From contig JBJTCD010000086.1 in the NCBI GenBank assembly GCA_046091665.1, positions 1-14,098 of the forward strand: 14,098 bases of DNA, in the 5' to 3' direction. Position numbers and translations under genes: made by a program. Below are positions 4,355 to 13,082 of this stretch, piece by piece. How positions within the stretch are numbered: position 1 is the stretch's first letter; each line of letters starts with the position of its first letter. The notes under the pieces were generated by a model. That model worked only from the letters and a program-made list of their open reading frames with translations, was not told where the DNA came from and did not search any database. Source of the stretch: CAIUPE01 sp046091665. Lineage in GTDB: Bacteria; Pseudomonadota; Alphaproteobacteria; Rhizobiales; Beijerinckiaceae.

Positions 4355-7193
4355 GCAGCCTCTCATTCTTGGTATCAAAGTGCATGGGATCACAAATCTC
4401 GGCAAGCATGTGAATGTTGCGCAAGCCATCAAAAACTTTCACCACTTCGCCATGGCGCGCGCGGCCATTTGAAAGAAGGGCAAGGCCTAGCCACATGTTC
4501 AGCATCGGCGACCAGGCAACGGAAGTGATATAGCCTTGGTCATTCGTCATGGACGGGGCGTCGCCCCGCTTCAAAAGATGTGAGCCAGAACGCAACTTGT
4601 CTTTGACGTCCACAGGACGGATGCCCACGACGCATTGCCGATTGGCATCTTGTAGACCTTCACGGGTTGCCATCATGCGGCCGATGTAGTCTTTCTTGGT
4701 AGACAACATTTTGCCGAGGCCAAGATCACGAGCCGTTGTGGTGCCGTTCAGCTCACCGCCAGCAACATGGCCTTTTTCAATGCGCATGATCGAGAGCGCT
4801 TCCACACCATAGGGTGTGATACCGAATTCAGCACCCGCATGCATCAGCGCACGTGCGACTGTGTTACCATGGTCAGCCGGCACGGCCAGCTCATAGGCAT
4901 GTTCGCCAGAGAAAGAAATGCGGAACAGGCGTGCTTCAATGCCATCCAGAATGGTGATTTCCCGTGCAGCCAGGTAAGGCGTATTCACATCATCAAGTGT
5001 GGCACCATCTATAATCTTGTTGAGAGTGGCCCGCGCCTTGGGCCCAGCAATAGACATTTGGGCCCATTGTTCGGTGACAGAACCATAGGTCACATCTAAG
5101 TCCGGCCACAGGGCCTGATGGCAGAATTCAATATGCGACATAATCTTTGCTGCATTGGCTGTTGTAGTGGTCAAGAGGAAATGATTTTCAGCCAAACGCG
5201 ACGTTGTGCCGTCATCCATCACGATGCCATCTTCACGCAGCATTAAACCATAACGCGCCTTGCCAACAGCAAGATTAGAGAAGGTGTTGCAATAAAGCTT
5301 GTCAAGGAATGCGCCTGCGTCTTCGCCTTGAATGTCAATCTTACCTAGCGTTGTTACATCACACAGGCCAACGCTGTTGCGCGTTGCCAAAACTTCGCGT
5401 GTCGCAGCTGCGAGCCAATCTTCGACTTCCCTCGGGAACCAGGATGAGCGCATCCACAAGCCAGTTTCGACAAAGACTGCACCCTGTTCTTCTGCCCATT
5501 CATGCAAAGGTGTTTTGCGCACGGGTTGGAAATGGTGGCCTCTTGAATGACCTGCAAAGGCGCCAAAAGAAACGGGGGTATAGAAAGGGCGGAATGTTGT
5601 GGTGCCAACCTCCGCCATGGATTTGCCTGTGGCTTCAGCCAACAAAGCAACGGCGTTTACATTGCCCAACTTGCCTTGGTCAGTGGCCATGCCTGTGGTG
5701 GTGTATCGCTTGGCAAGTTCCACATCGTCGTAACCCTCACGGGCAGCGAGCGGCAAATCTTTTGCGGTGGAGTCATTCTGATAGTCAACAAAGGCTTTGC
5801 CAATTGACTCTTTCACATGCCAGAATGGTGTAATGACAAAGGCATCGTCATGGCAGCTTGGTATACTTGGCGCTTTGCCTTTAAGTGTTCCTGCAACGGC
5901 ACCTTCGCGAAGCGCTTCAGATAAAAGCATGGAACCATTGGCAGCGCCGACTGCTACAAACGCATCACCCACATTGGGCGGCACGAAAGCTGCAATTTTT
6001 TCGCTCCACTGGGGCTTTGCTCCGCGATGGCACATCAAATTCACAATCGGTGACCAGCCACCCGACATGGCAACCGCATCGCAAGCGACGTGAGAATGAT
6101 TATCAAGCTCGACACCTGTGACGCGCTTGCCGCCTAAGACATTCACAATCTTGCGCTCATTTACGTCAAGCACTGTGCCCACGGTTCGTTTTGCGTAAGC
6201 GTTGTTCGTAAAGACCAGAGGATTTTCGCCTGCAGCAACACCAAAGCGATTTGCATAGTGACGCATGGCCGAAGCTGTCATCACGCCCGGCACATCATTG
6301 CCGCCAAACACCAAGGGGCGTTCCTCGGCACCGGCTGCAAGCACAGCCTTCTTGACGAAGATGCGCCAGTAGCGCTGGCGTGGTTCATGGGCTGGTGGAA
6401 CAGCCACATGGTCATTAACGCGTTCGACTGCACCGAAGACGTTGCCATCATACCAGCCAAAGACAGTCGTGCGCGGCATGAGGGTGACATTGGGCATTGC
6501 AGCGAGTTCGGCAATCACCCCTTGCGCCCAATCCAATCCAACTTTGCCGTCAATTTCTTCACGTTCAAACAGCAACGATCCACCAAGAGCAAATTGCTCG
6601 TCGGCCATAATCACGCGGGCGCCGCCACGTGCTCCAGCAAGTGCCGCCATCAACCCGGCTGGGCCAGATCCGATGACCAGAAGATCACAATGGGCATAGG
6701 CCTTTTCATAATGATCAGGGTCCGCCTCCTTGCTTGCCGTGCCAAGACCAGCTGCCTTGCGGATGATCGGCTCATAGACCTTTTCCCAGAAGCTTTTCGG
6801 CCACATGAAAGTCTTGTAGTAGAAGCCCGCTACGAAGAATGCGGCGCCAAGTGAGTTGATGGCACCCACATCGAAATTCAGAGAGGGCCAACGGTTTTGG
6901 CTATTCGCCTCCAAGCCTTCATACAGCTCCACCATTGTAGCGCGCGTATTGGCTTCCTTGCGGCCGCCTGAACGAAGTTCTACGAGGGCGTTCGGTTCAG
7001 CCGCACCAGCCGTAATAACACCACGGGGGCGATGATACTTGAATGAGCGGCCCATCAGGTGGATACCATTGGCGATCAAGGCAGAGGCAAGTGTGTCACC
7101 CTTGAAGCCGGAATATTTCTTGCCGTCGAAAGTGAAGCTGATCGGCTGGTTGCGATCAATCAGCCCGCCATTTGGAAGCCGAAAGCCGCTCAT
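4347..7193 (-). CDS. mgdC: N-methylglutamate dehydrogenase subunit C (sarcosine oxidase alpha-like)
   Basis: This 948-residue subunit resembles the large alpha chain of heterotetrameric sarcosine oxidase. Residues 1-100 form the N-terminal domain (SGFRLPNGGLIDRNQPISF; KYHRPRGVITAGAAEPN). Residues 168-200 hold the dinucleotide motif CDLLVIGSGPAGLMAALAG, followed by the pyridine-nucleotide oxidoreductase core to about 470. From about 560 to the end lies a GcvT-like folate-binding domain (FRPFYTPVSFGAFAG; NSVGLCDVTTLGKIDIQG; GVEALSIMRIEKGHVAGGE). In the pathway it takes the imine formed from NMG and transfers the methyl carbon to tetrahydrofolate, giving methylene-tetrahydrofolate. Its ATG overlaps the mgdB stop by ATGA. 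Domain order and length match the family, with no visible truncation. Sarcosine as substrate cannot be excluded from this sequence alone; mgs and gmaS upstream favour NMG. Confidence 0.93.
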   Translation of the reverse strand: MSGFRLPNGGLIDRNQPISFTFDGKKYSGFKGDTLASALIANGIHLMGRSFKYHRPRGVITAGAAEPNALVELRSGGRKEANTRATMVELYEGLEANSQNRWPSLNFDVGAINSLGAAFFVAGFYYKTFMWPKSFWEKVYEPIIRKAAGLGTASKEADPDHYEKAYAHCDLLVIGSGPAGLMAALAGARGGARVIMADEQFALGGSLLFEREEIDGKVGLDWAQGVIAELAAMPNVTLMPRTTVFGWYDGNVFGAVERVNDHVAVPPAHEPRQRYWRIFVKKAVLAAGAEERPLVFGGNDVPGVMTASAMRHYANRFGVAAGENPLVFTNNAYAKRTVGTVLDVNERKIVNVLGGKRVTGVELDNHSHVACDAVAMSGGWSPIVNLMCHRGAKPQWSEKIAAFVPPNVGDAFVAVGAANGSMLLSEALREGAVAGTLKGKAPSIPSCHDDAFVITPFWHVKESIGKAFVDYQNDSTAKDLPLAAREGYDDVELAKRYTTTGMATDQGKLGNVNAVALLAEATGKSMAEVGTTTFRPFYTPVSFGAFAGHSRGHHFQPVRKTPLHEWAEEQGAVFVETGLWMRSSWFPREVEDWLAAATREVLATRNSVGLCDVTTLGKIDIQGEDAGAFLDKLYCNTFSNLAVGKARYGLMLREDGIVMDDGTTSRLAENHFLLTTTTANAAKIMSHIEFCHQALWPDLDVTYGSVTEQWAQMSIAGPKARATLNKIIDGATLDDVNTPYLAAREITILDGIEARLFRISFSGEHAYELAVPADHGNTVARALMHAGAEFGITPYGVEALSIMRIEKGHVAGGELNGTTTARDLGLGKMLSTKKDYIGRMMATREGLQDANRQCVVGIRPVDVKDKLRSGSHLLKRGDAPSMTNDQGYITSVAWSPMLNMWLGLALLSNGRARHGEVVKVFDGLRNIHMLAEICDPMHFDTKNERLHV

Positions 7194-7465
7194 GATTGCT
7201 TCCTTTTGTAATCGCGCGCGGGAACGCAGGCTTTAACCTCGTGGGTTTCTGTATTGCGCGTAACAACCATCCAGCTGCGGCAGCCGCCGGAGTGGTGCAC
7301 ATATTCGTCGAACAATCCGCGTGGATTGTCGCGCAGGTAAACGTAGTCGAACCATTGATCCATCGATGCGGGATCATTGCTTTGTGGACGTTGAGGTTTG
7401 GCATCGCCAAGGAAGGTGAATTCCTCAACGGGGCGAATTCCGCAATGGGGGCAAGGAATCAGCAT
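7190..7465 (-). CDS. mgdB: N-methylglutamate dehydrogenase subunit B (sarcosine oxidase delta-like)
   Basis: A 91-residue zinc-binding small subunit. It begins MLIPCPHCGIRPVEEF, with Cys5 and Cys8, and later has YVHHSGGCRSW, with His57/58 and Cys62. These match in place the two-cysteine, one-histidine, one-cysteine zinc site of sarcosine oxidase delta subunits, which is structural. The YVYLRDNPRGLFDEYVHH stretch is typical of the family. ATG 7465 overlaps the mgdA TGA by one base (TGATG), and its own stop overlaps mgdC by ATGA, so production of A, B and C is probably coupled. Length is normal. Confidence 0.93.
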   Translation of the reverse strand: MLIPCPHCGIRPVEEFTFLGDAKPQRPQSNDPASMDQWFDYVYLRDNPRGLFDEYVHHSGGCRSWMVVTRNTETHEVKACVPARDYKRKQS

Positions 7466-8715
7466 CAGTGCAAATTGGGCGTCGCGCCCTGTCCTTTTTC
7501 GTCGAGCATGTAGCCGCGCCTGAAGCGGTCGAGGCGATAAGCTGTTGCGGTGTGTTGTGGTTCATCTTTTGCAATCAGATGCGCGAAGCAGAAACCGGAA
7601 GCGGGCGTGGCCTTAAAGCCACCATAGCACCAGCCAGCATTCAAATATAATCCTTGTACGGATGTTTTATCTATAATGGGCGAACCATCCATGGACATAT
7701 CCATTACGCCGCCCCAGGAGCGCAGCAATCGAATGCGCGACAACGCGGGGATCATAGCAACGCCAGCTTCCACCACATGTTCAACCATCGGCAAGTTGCC
7801 GCGCCGCGCATAGGAATTGTAGCCATCTAGGTCACCGCCGAAAACCAGGCCGCCCTTGTCAGATTGCGAGACGTAGAAATGTCCGGCACCAAAGGTCACA
7901 ACGCCATCGATGAAAGGCTTCAATCCTTCTGATACAAAGGCTTGCAATACATGGCTTTCGATGGGCAATTTAAGGCCTGCCATGGCAGCCACTTCAGATG
8001 AATGGCCTGCTGCCGCAAGACCGAGCTTTTTGCAGCCGATGAAGCCGCGCGATGTCTCGACGCCGACAACGCGGCCTTGTTCAGTCCTAATGCTTTTGAC
8101 TTCGCAGTTCTGGATGATGTCGACGCCGCGCATATCGCTGCCACGAGCATAACCCCATGCCACGGCGTCATGACGCACTGTGCCTCCCCGCCGTTGCAAC
8201 AGACCGCCTCTTATGGGGAAGCGCGCGTTGTCATAGTCAAAGTACGGATACATTTCTCTGACAGCATTGCGATCAAGAAGTTCCGCATCCACACCGTCAA
8301 TGCGCATGGCATTGCCGCGCCTTGCAAAAGCGTCACGCTGAGCATCGGTATGGCAAAGGTTCAACACACCGCGCTGAGAAACCATGGCGTTGAAATTGAA
8401 ATCCTGTTCCAGACCTTCCCATAGCTTCATTGACAATTCATAGAAGGGGTTGTTGCCAGGCAACATATAGTTGGAACGAATGATGGTTGTGTTGCGACCG
8501 ATATTGCCAGAACCAAGCCAACCCTTTTCCAACACCGCAACGTTCTTGAGCTCAAATTCCTTCGCTAGATAGTAGGCCGTCGCCAAGCCATGTCCACCGC
8601 CGCCGACAATGATGATATCATATGCTGGCTTTGGATCAGGATTACGCCACGCGGGCTGCCAGTTCTTATGACCTGACAGTGCATTCGTGAAGATGGAAAA
8701 GGCGGAGTATTTCAA
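7465..8715 (-). CDS. mgdA: N-methylglutamate dehydrogenase subunit A (sarcosine oxidase beta-like flavoprotein)
   Basis: The 416-residue catalytic flavin subunit. An FAD-binding beta-alpha-beta motif sits near the N-terminus (residues 33-50, IIIVGGGGHGLATAYYL), followed by GNIGRNTTIIRSNY and QRRGGTVRHDAVAWGYAR. The histidine at residue 182 lies in the segment where sarcosine oxidase beta subunits attach FMN covalently; that equivalence is by motif, not alignment. It oxidises the C-N bond of NMG. The frame starts with TTG at 8715-8713, immediately after the gmaS TAG, with no gap. The product KYSAFSIFTNALSGHKNW matches the usual beta-subunit N-terminus, and no better ATG exists before it. This implies expression coupled to gmaS. 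Confidence 0.92.
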   Translation of the reverse strand: MKYSAFSIFTNALSGHKNWQPAWRNPDPKPAYDIIIVGGGGHGLATAYYLAKEFELKNVAVLEKGWLGSGNIGRNTTIIRSNYMLPGNNPFYELSMKLWEGLEQDFNFNAMVSQRGVLNLCHTDAQRDAFARRGNAMRIDGVDAELLDRNAVREMYPYFDYDNARFPIRGGLLQRRGGTVRHDAVAWGYARGSDMRGVDIIQNCEVKSIRTEQGRVVGVETSRGFIGCKKLGLAAAGHSSEVAAMAGLKLPIESHVLQAFVSEGLKPFIDGVVTFGAGHFYVSQSDKGGLVFGGDLDGYNSYARRGNLPMVEHVVEAGVAMIPALSRIRLLRSWGGVMDMSMDGSPIIDKTSVQGLYLNAGWCYGGFKATPASGFCFAHLIAKDEPQHTATAYRLDRFRRGYMLDEKGQGATPNLH

Positions 8716-10023
8716 CTAGCAATCCAGTGTTGTGTCGCGCTCCCACTGGGTGAGATGGCGGCAATATTGATTCCATTCGGCGTTCTTGAGTTTGAGATAG
8801 CCATCAAAGCATTCCGCACCCAATGCGTCACGAAGCAGCGCGTTCTTTTCGAGATTGCGCAGCGCATCCAGCAAGTTCGATGGCAGCTTCCTGATGTCTT
8901 TGAGCATAGCACCTTCAGCATACATGTTTACATCAAGACGCTTGCCCGGATTACGCTTGTTTTCAATTCCGTCCATGCCTGCGGCCAGAATGCCAGCCAG
9001 CATCAGGTAGGGATTTGCGGATGGATCAGGCAGACGGAACTCAATGCGGCCACCATCTGGAATACGCACCATGTGTGTGCGATTGTTGCCACCGTATGTT
9101 ATGGAGTTCGGCGACCAGGTTGCACCTGATGTGGTGCGTGGTGCGCTGATACGCTTATAGGAATTCACCGTTGGGTTCGTAATGGCTATAAGTGCATCTG
9201 CGTGATGCATCAGACCTGCTATGAATTGATAGCCTATTTTCGAAAGGCCTTTTTCGTCTTTCTCATCTTCGAACAGGTTCTTCTTGCGGGCATTGTCCCA
9301 CACGGAAAGATGGGCATGATTGCCGTTGCCAGAAAGATTGATGAAAGGCTTCGGCATGAAGGTTGCACGAAGCCCGTGCTTTTCAGCAATCGACTTCACC
9401 ATGAACTTGAAGAAGGCGAGTTGGTCAGCCGTGGTCAAGCAATCGGAGAAATTCCAATTGATTTCAAACTGACCATTCGCGTCTTCATGATCGTTCTGGT
9501 ATGGTCCCCAACCCAATTCAGTCATGATTGAGCAGATTTCGCCAATCACATCGACGCGGCGCATGATGGCGGTCTGGTCGTAGCAAGGCTTTTCTTGGGT
9601 ATCACGGGCATCAGAAGGCGCCGTGCCATCTGGCGTAACCAGATGAAACTCTGGCTCGCAACCCACCATCAGCGTCATGTTGTTTTTGGCATGCTTCGCA
9701 ATAAGTTTTTTCAATACAAGGCGAGGCGCTTGTGCGAGCGGCTTTCCCTCCATCCAGGGGTCACCAGCCATCCAGGCGATTTCGGGTTTCCAAGGCAGCT
9801 GGATGAGTGAATCGGGGTCAGGCATTACAAGCACATCAGGATGAGCTGGCGTTTGATCCAACCACGTCGCAAAGCCCGCAAAGCCAGCGCCCGACTTTTG
9901 AACTTTGTTCACAGATTCAGTCGGAACTAGTTTCGCGCGTTGAACGCCAAACAGGTCCGTGTAGTTGAAGAGGAAGTATTTTATCCCCTTCTTCTTAGCG
10001 TCCGCTGCCAAATCAATTGCCAT
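8716..10023 (-). CDS. gmaS: Gamma-glutamylmethylamide synthetase (glutamine synthetase family)
   Basis: A 435-residue enzyme of the glutamine synthetase superfamily that makes gamma-glutamylmethylamide from glutamate, methylamine and ATP. Visible signatures: LFNYTDLFGVQRAKLVP at the N-terminus; the metal-binding GCEPEFHL; QNDHEDANGQFEINW; the nucleotide-site INLSGNGNHAHLS; and RIEFRLPDPSANPY. The length suits GmaS/GlnT-type proteins. Telling methylamide synthetase from glutamine synthetase rests mainly on its place between mgs and mgd genes. I take ATG 10023, preceded by GAAGGAAACGAAC; a longer reading to 10125 overlaps mgsC and lacks family character. The 28-base gap after mgsC is unusually A-rich on the coding strand (AAAAATAAAAAAAAG) but has no stem, so I see no terminator there. 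Confidence 0.93.
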   Translation of the reverse strand: MAIDLAADAKKKGIKYFLFNYTDLFGVQRAKLVPTESVNKVQKSGAGFAGFATWLDQTPAHPDVLVMPDPDSLIQLPWKPEIAWMAGDPWMEGKPLAQAPRLVLKKLIAKHAKNNMTLMVGCEPEFHLVTPDGTAPSDARDTQEKPCYDQTAIMRRVDVIGEICSIMTELGWGPYQNDHEDANGQFEINWNFSDCLTTADQLAFFKFMVKSIAEKHGLRATFMPKPFINLSGNGNHAHLSVWDNARKKNLFEDEKDEKGLSKIGYQFIAGLMHHADALIAITNPTVNSYKRISAPRTTSGATWSPNSITYGGNNRTHMVRIPDGGRIEFRLPDPSANPYLMLAGILAAGMDGIENKRNPGKRLDVNMYAEGAMLKDIRKLPSNLLDALRNLEKNALLRDALGAECFDGYLKLKNAEWNQYCRHLTQWERDTTLDC

Positions 10024-10051
10024 GTTCGTTTCCTTCGACTTTTTTTTATTT

Positions 10052-11383
10052 TTAGTAATTTCCGTTTTGACCGGGAATCCAGTTTGTACCTGCCAATGGC
10101 ACGCCAGCCATGGCGGCGGCTTCAATTGTCAATGCACAGAGGTCTTCTGGTTCAAGATTGTGCACGTGGCTCTTGCCATTGGCGCGTGCAATGGTCTGCG
10201 CTTCCAGTGTGAGCACCTTAAGATAATTGTAGAGACGCTTGCCGGCCTTCACCGGATCAAGCCGTTTCATCAGCTCAGGATCTTGTGTTGTAATGCCAGC
10301 GGGGTCACGGCCTTCGTGCCAATCATCATAGGCACCGGCGGTCGTGCCGAGCTTCTGGTACTCTGCTTCGTAATGAGGATCGTTGTCGCCAAGTGCTACA
10401 ATGGCAGCGGTACCAATGGCCACAGCATCAGCTCCCAGTGCGAGAGCTTTCGCAACGTCAGCACCGTTGCGAATACCGCCTGACACGATGAGCTGTACCT
10501 TGCGATGCATGTTGAGCTCTTGCAGAGCTCGCACAGCAGGGCGAATGCAAGCTAGCGTCGGCATTCCAACATGTTCAATGAACACCTCTTGTGTGGCAGC
10601 CGTGCCGCCTTGCATGCCGTCAACAACAACCACGTCAGCGCCCGCCTTTACGGCCAGAGCGGTGTCATAGTACGGGCGCGCCCCACCGACCTTTACATAA
10701 ATCGGCTTTTCCCAATTGGTGATTTCGCGCAGTTCCTGAATCTTGATTTCAAGATCGTCTGGACCAGTCCAATCGGGATGGCGGCAGGCCGAACGTTGAT
10801 CAATACCCTTCGGCAAGCAACGCATTGCAGCAACGCGATCTGAAATTTTCTGGCCAAGCAGCATGCCGCCGCCGCCAGGCTTGGCCCCTTGACCGACAAC
10901 GACTTCAATAGCGTCAGCCTTGCGAAGATCATCAGGGTTCATGCCGTAGCGTGAAGGTAGATATTGATAAACCAGATGCTTAGACTGGCCGCGCTCTTCT
11001 GGCGTCATGCCGCCGTCACCTGTGGTGGTTGAAGTGCCTGCCGCAGATGCGCCACGGCCCAAGGCTTCCTTGGCATTGGCGGAAAGCGAACCGAAGCTCA
11101 TGCCTGCGATCGTGATGGGGATTTTCAGATGGATTGGCTTCTTGGCAAAGCGCGATCCCAGCACAACATCAGTGCCGCATTTTTCGCGATAACCTTCTAA
11201 AGGATAGCGCGAGATTGATGCGCCAAGAAACAGGAGATCGTCGAAATGCGGCAGCTTTCGCTTAGCGCCCGCGCCACGAATGTCATAGATCCCTGTCGTC
11301 GCAGCACGACGAATTTCCGAGAGCGTATAGTCGTCAAAGGTTGCTGACTTGCGCGGCAGGGTACGAGGAATGTTCTGATCCAT
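10052..11383 (-). CDS. mgsC: N-methylglutamate synthase subunit C (FMN glutamate-synthase-like)
   Basis: A 443-residue TIM-barrel subunit like the FMN domain of glutamate synthase (also annotated GlxD). It carries ITIAGMSFGSLSANAKEALG, the flavin/substrate loop GQGAKPGGGGMLLGQKIS, VVVDGMQGGTAATQEVF and IVSGGIRNGADVAKALALGA. It is the likely site where the imine of 2-oxoglutarate and methylamine is reduced to NMG. The five cysteines are scattered: after AIGTAAIVALG, where bacterial glutamate synthases carry a tight cysteine cluster for a 3Fe-4S centre, this protein has DNDPHYEAEYQKLGTTAGAY with none. Its ATG overlaps the mgsB TAA by one base (TAATG). Family is secure; the specific reaction is drawn from gene order. 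Confidence 0.92.
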   Translation of the reverse strand: MDQNIPRTLPRKSATFDDYTLSEIRRAATTGIYDIRGAGAKRKLPHFDDLLFLGASISRYPLEGYREKCGTDVVLGSRFAKKPIHLKIPITIAGMSFGSLSANAKEALGRGASAAGTSTTTGDGGMTPEERGQSKHLVYQYLPSRYGMNPDDLRKADAIEVVVGQGAKPGGGGMLLGQKISDRVAAMRCLPKGIDQRSACRHPDWTGPDDLEIKIQELREITNWEKPIYVKVGGARPYYDTALAVKAGADVVVVDGMQGGTAATQEVFIEHVGMPTLACIRPAVRALQELNMHRKVQLIVSGGIRNGADVAKALALGADAVAIGTAAIVALGDNDPHYEAEYQKLGTTAGAYDDWHEGRDPAGITTQDPELMKRLDPVKAGKRLYNYLKVLTLEAQTIARANGKSHVHNLEPEDLCALTIEAAAMAGVPLAGTNWIPGQNGNY

Positions 11384-12072
11384 TAGTATGAGTCCGCGTG
11401 ATCAACGTTGAAGGTGTAGAGTTTGCGTGCCGAGCCGTAGCGGCGGAACTGCGATGGCTTTTCCTTGCGCTTGGCGCGCTCAAGCAGATTGGCCAAATCC
11501 TCAAGATGTTCGACACGCATTTCTTTCTCGATGCAATCTGCGCCGAGATTTGCAACTTTGCCCTTCACGTAGAGACGTGCTTCATAGATCGAGTCACCCA
11601 GCGCCTCACCTGCATTTCCGCAGACAACCAGGTTGCCGCGCTGCGCCATGAAGGCTGACATGTGACCGACAGAACCGCCGACAACAATATCAATACCCTT
11701 CATCGAAATGCCGCAGCGTGAAGAGGCATTGCCCTCCACCACAAGAAGGCCACCATTGCCCGTGGCACCAGCAGATTCGGAGGTGTTACCTTTGACCCAT
11801 ACTACGCCCGACATCATGTTTTCAGCCGTTCCAACACCAGCATGACCTTCGATGGTGATCTCGGCTTCCTTGTTCATGCCGCCACAGTAAAAGCCAACAT
11901 GGCCCTTGATGTCGATCTGCAAAGGGCCTGCCAATCCGACTGCTATTGAATGCTGCCCCATGGGGTTTCTGACGACCCAGTGCTTTTTGTTGGTGTTTGC
12001 GGCGAGGCTGTGAAGCTTCTCGTTGATGCCGCGCACGCCAATCTTTTTCAGATCCAATTCATTGAGGCTCAT
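11383..12072 (-). CDS. mgsB: N-methylglutamate synthase subunit B (GXGXG beta-helix domain)
   Basis: A 229-residue protein corresponding to the C-terminal GXGXG domain of glutamate synthase alpha subunit (GlxC type). The repeated turns are visible: IKGHVGFYCGGMNKEAEITI, EGHAGVGTAENMMSG, VVEGNASSRCGISMKG, VVGGSVGHMSAFMAQ and VCGNAGEALGDSIYEA. These build a right-handed beta helix that links the amidotransferase and FMN subunits structurally and has no active site of its own. The ATG at 12072 is 2 bases beyond the mgsA stop, and its TAA overlaps mgsC. Size fits the stand-alone form; full glutamate synthases have this domain fused. Confidence 0.93.
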   Translation of the reverse strand: MSLNELDLKKIGVRGINEKLHSLAANTNKKHWVVRNPMGQHSIAVGLAGPLQIDIKGHVGFYCGGMNKEAEITIEGHAGVGTAENMMSGVVWVKGNTSESAGATGNGGLLVVEGNASSRCGISMKGIDIVVGGSVGHMSAFMAQRGNLVVCGNAGEALGDSIYEARLYVKGKVANLGADCIEKEMRVEHLEDLANLLERAKRKEKPSQFRRYGSARKLYTFNVDHADSY

Positions 12073-12074
12073 GT

Positions 12075-12992
12075 TTATGCTGCCTTCTTTTTTCCTTCAC
12101 CGCCCCAACTGTAAACAACGCTGGGCTCGGGTTCCCAAATTTTTGCTTTTTCGGCACTGGGCAAATGTGCGATGGCGCGATATTCCGTAGCCATGGCCAC
12201 CCAATCATCCGTTTCGGCAATCACGGCATGTTTGCAAGCGATGGGGTCACGCACAACGGCGAAACCATCTGCCGTTCCGACGAGGAACGTGAAAAAGCCA
12301 TCAAGGTCCGTAAGTGAGTCTGTGAGCGCCTGCTTCAGCGACACACCAGAGCGTAGCTTGTGCGTCATGTAAGCCGCAGCCACTTCCGTGTCGTTCTGCG
12401 TCTGGAATTCAATACCTTCCTTCTTCAGATTTTCGCGCAAGCGATTGTGATTCGACAACGAACCATTGTGCACGAGGCAGAGATCAGCGCCTGTTGCGAA
12501 GGGATGCGAGCCTGCCGTCGTTACAGCCGACTCCGTTGCCATGCGCGTATGACCAATGATGTGTGTACCTTGCGCTGCGTCTAAGTTGAACTTGTCATAA
12601 ACATTGGCAGGAAGGCCGGTCTCCTTAAAAATTTCGATAGAATGACCAGAACCAACAATACGCACCTTCGGATGGTTTTGCTTGAGCCATGCCACCACAG
12701 CCGCTTCCTTGGCCGTGGTTGTTAACAGGCAGTGGTTGCCAATTTTCTGGATGGAGCCCTTAGCTTTCTGTGCTTTTTTCAGCGCGGCATCAAGCTTCTT
12801 CCAATCATACTTATCGTCGTCATGAGCAAGCGAGAACTTGGTCTCGGTTTTTTTTACAGGATTGCGATAAATCGCAACACCGGCGGAATCCGGCCCACGA
12901 TTCGTCATTTCAATAATCATAGGTTTAAACATTTGCCCCAGCTTGGACTTAAGCTTGGGGTTTTTCAGATAAAGTCCGACAATGCCGCACAT
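12075..12992 (-). CDS. mgsA: N-methylglutamate synthase subunit A (class II glutamine amidotransferase)
   Basis: A 305-residue class II (Ntn-type) amidotransferase, also annotated GlxB. The chosen start gives MCGIVGLYLKNP, placing Cys2 to become the N-terminal nucleophile after methionine removal; an upstream in-frame reading from 13010 would bury it. Further motifs are GHTRMATES, HNGSLSNHNRLRE and TQNDTEVAAAYM, as in the glutaminase site of glutamate synthase and amidophosphoribosyl transferase. Here it should release methylamine from gamma-glutamylmethylamide for use by MgsC. The ribosome site is excellent (AGGGGGTGATT before ATG). A strong promoter lies just upstream, so this is the first gene of the NMG operon. 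Glutamine-type substrate use in another pathway is possible but unlikely next to gmaS. Confidence 0.93.
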   Translation of the reverse strand: MCGIVGLYLKNPKLKSKLGQMFKPMIIEMTNRGPDSAGVAIYRNPVKKTETKFSLAHDDDKYDWKKLDAALKKAQKAKGSIQKIGNHCLLTTTAKEAAVVAWLKQNHPKVRIVGSGHSIEIFKETGLPANVYDKFNLDAAQGTHIIGHTRMATESAVTTAGSHPFATGADLCLVHNGSLSNHNRLRENLKKEGIEFQTQNDTEVAAAYMTHKLRSGVSLKQALTDSLTDLDGFFTFLVGTADGFAVVRDPIACKHAVIAETDDWVAMATEYRAIAHLPSAEKAKIWEPEPSVVYSWGGEGKKKAA

Positions 12993-13017
12993 AATCACCC
13001 CCTCTCCCATTTAGGCC

Positions 13018-13045
13018 ATCATAGCAGCAGACTCCCAATCGTCAA
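13018..13045 (-). promoter_or_regulatory. Sigma70-type promoter of the NMG operon
   Basis: On the minus strand, TTGACG (13045-13040, 5 of 6 matches to the -35 consensus) is separated by 16 bases from TATGAT (13023-13018, 5 of 6 matches to the -10). This would start transcription near 13011 and leave a leader of about 20 bases before the mgsA ATG at 12992. It lies in the 90-base gap after the regulator gene, so the NMG operon can be transcribed separately from it. Just upstream are an interrupted dyad CTGT...ACAG (13046-13069) and the palindrome GGAATTATTCC (13079-13089, overlapping the regulator stop), possible operator halves. Confidence 0.65.
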
Positions 13046-13082
13046 CTGTAGGGAATTAATTTTTCACAGGGGGAATATGGAA

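Noticed and set aside
3815..8715. Four-subunit sarcosine oxidase for sarcosine or glycine betaine breakdown
   Set aside because: The subunits are of that family, but gmaS and mgsABC in the same operon, and no glyA, folD or purU next to it, point to N-methylglutamate as substrate. Not excluded biochemically.
10052..12992. Conventional glutamate synthase or a plain GlxBCD set
   Set aside because: No GltD-like partner is present, and the genes are fused by overlap to gmaS and mgd genes, so N-methylglutamate synthase is the better reading.
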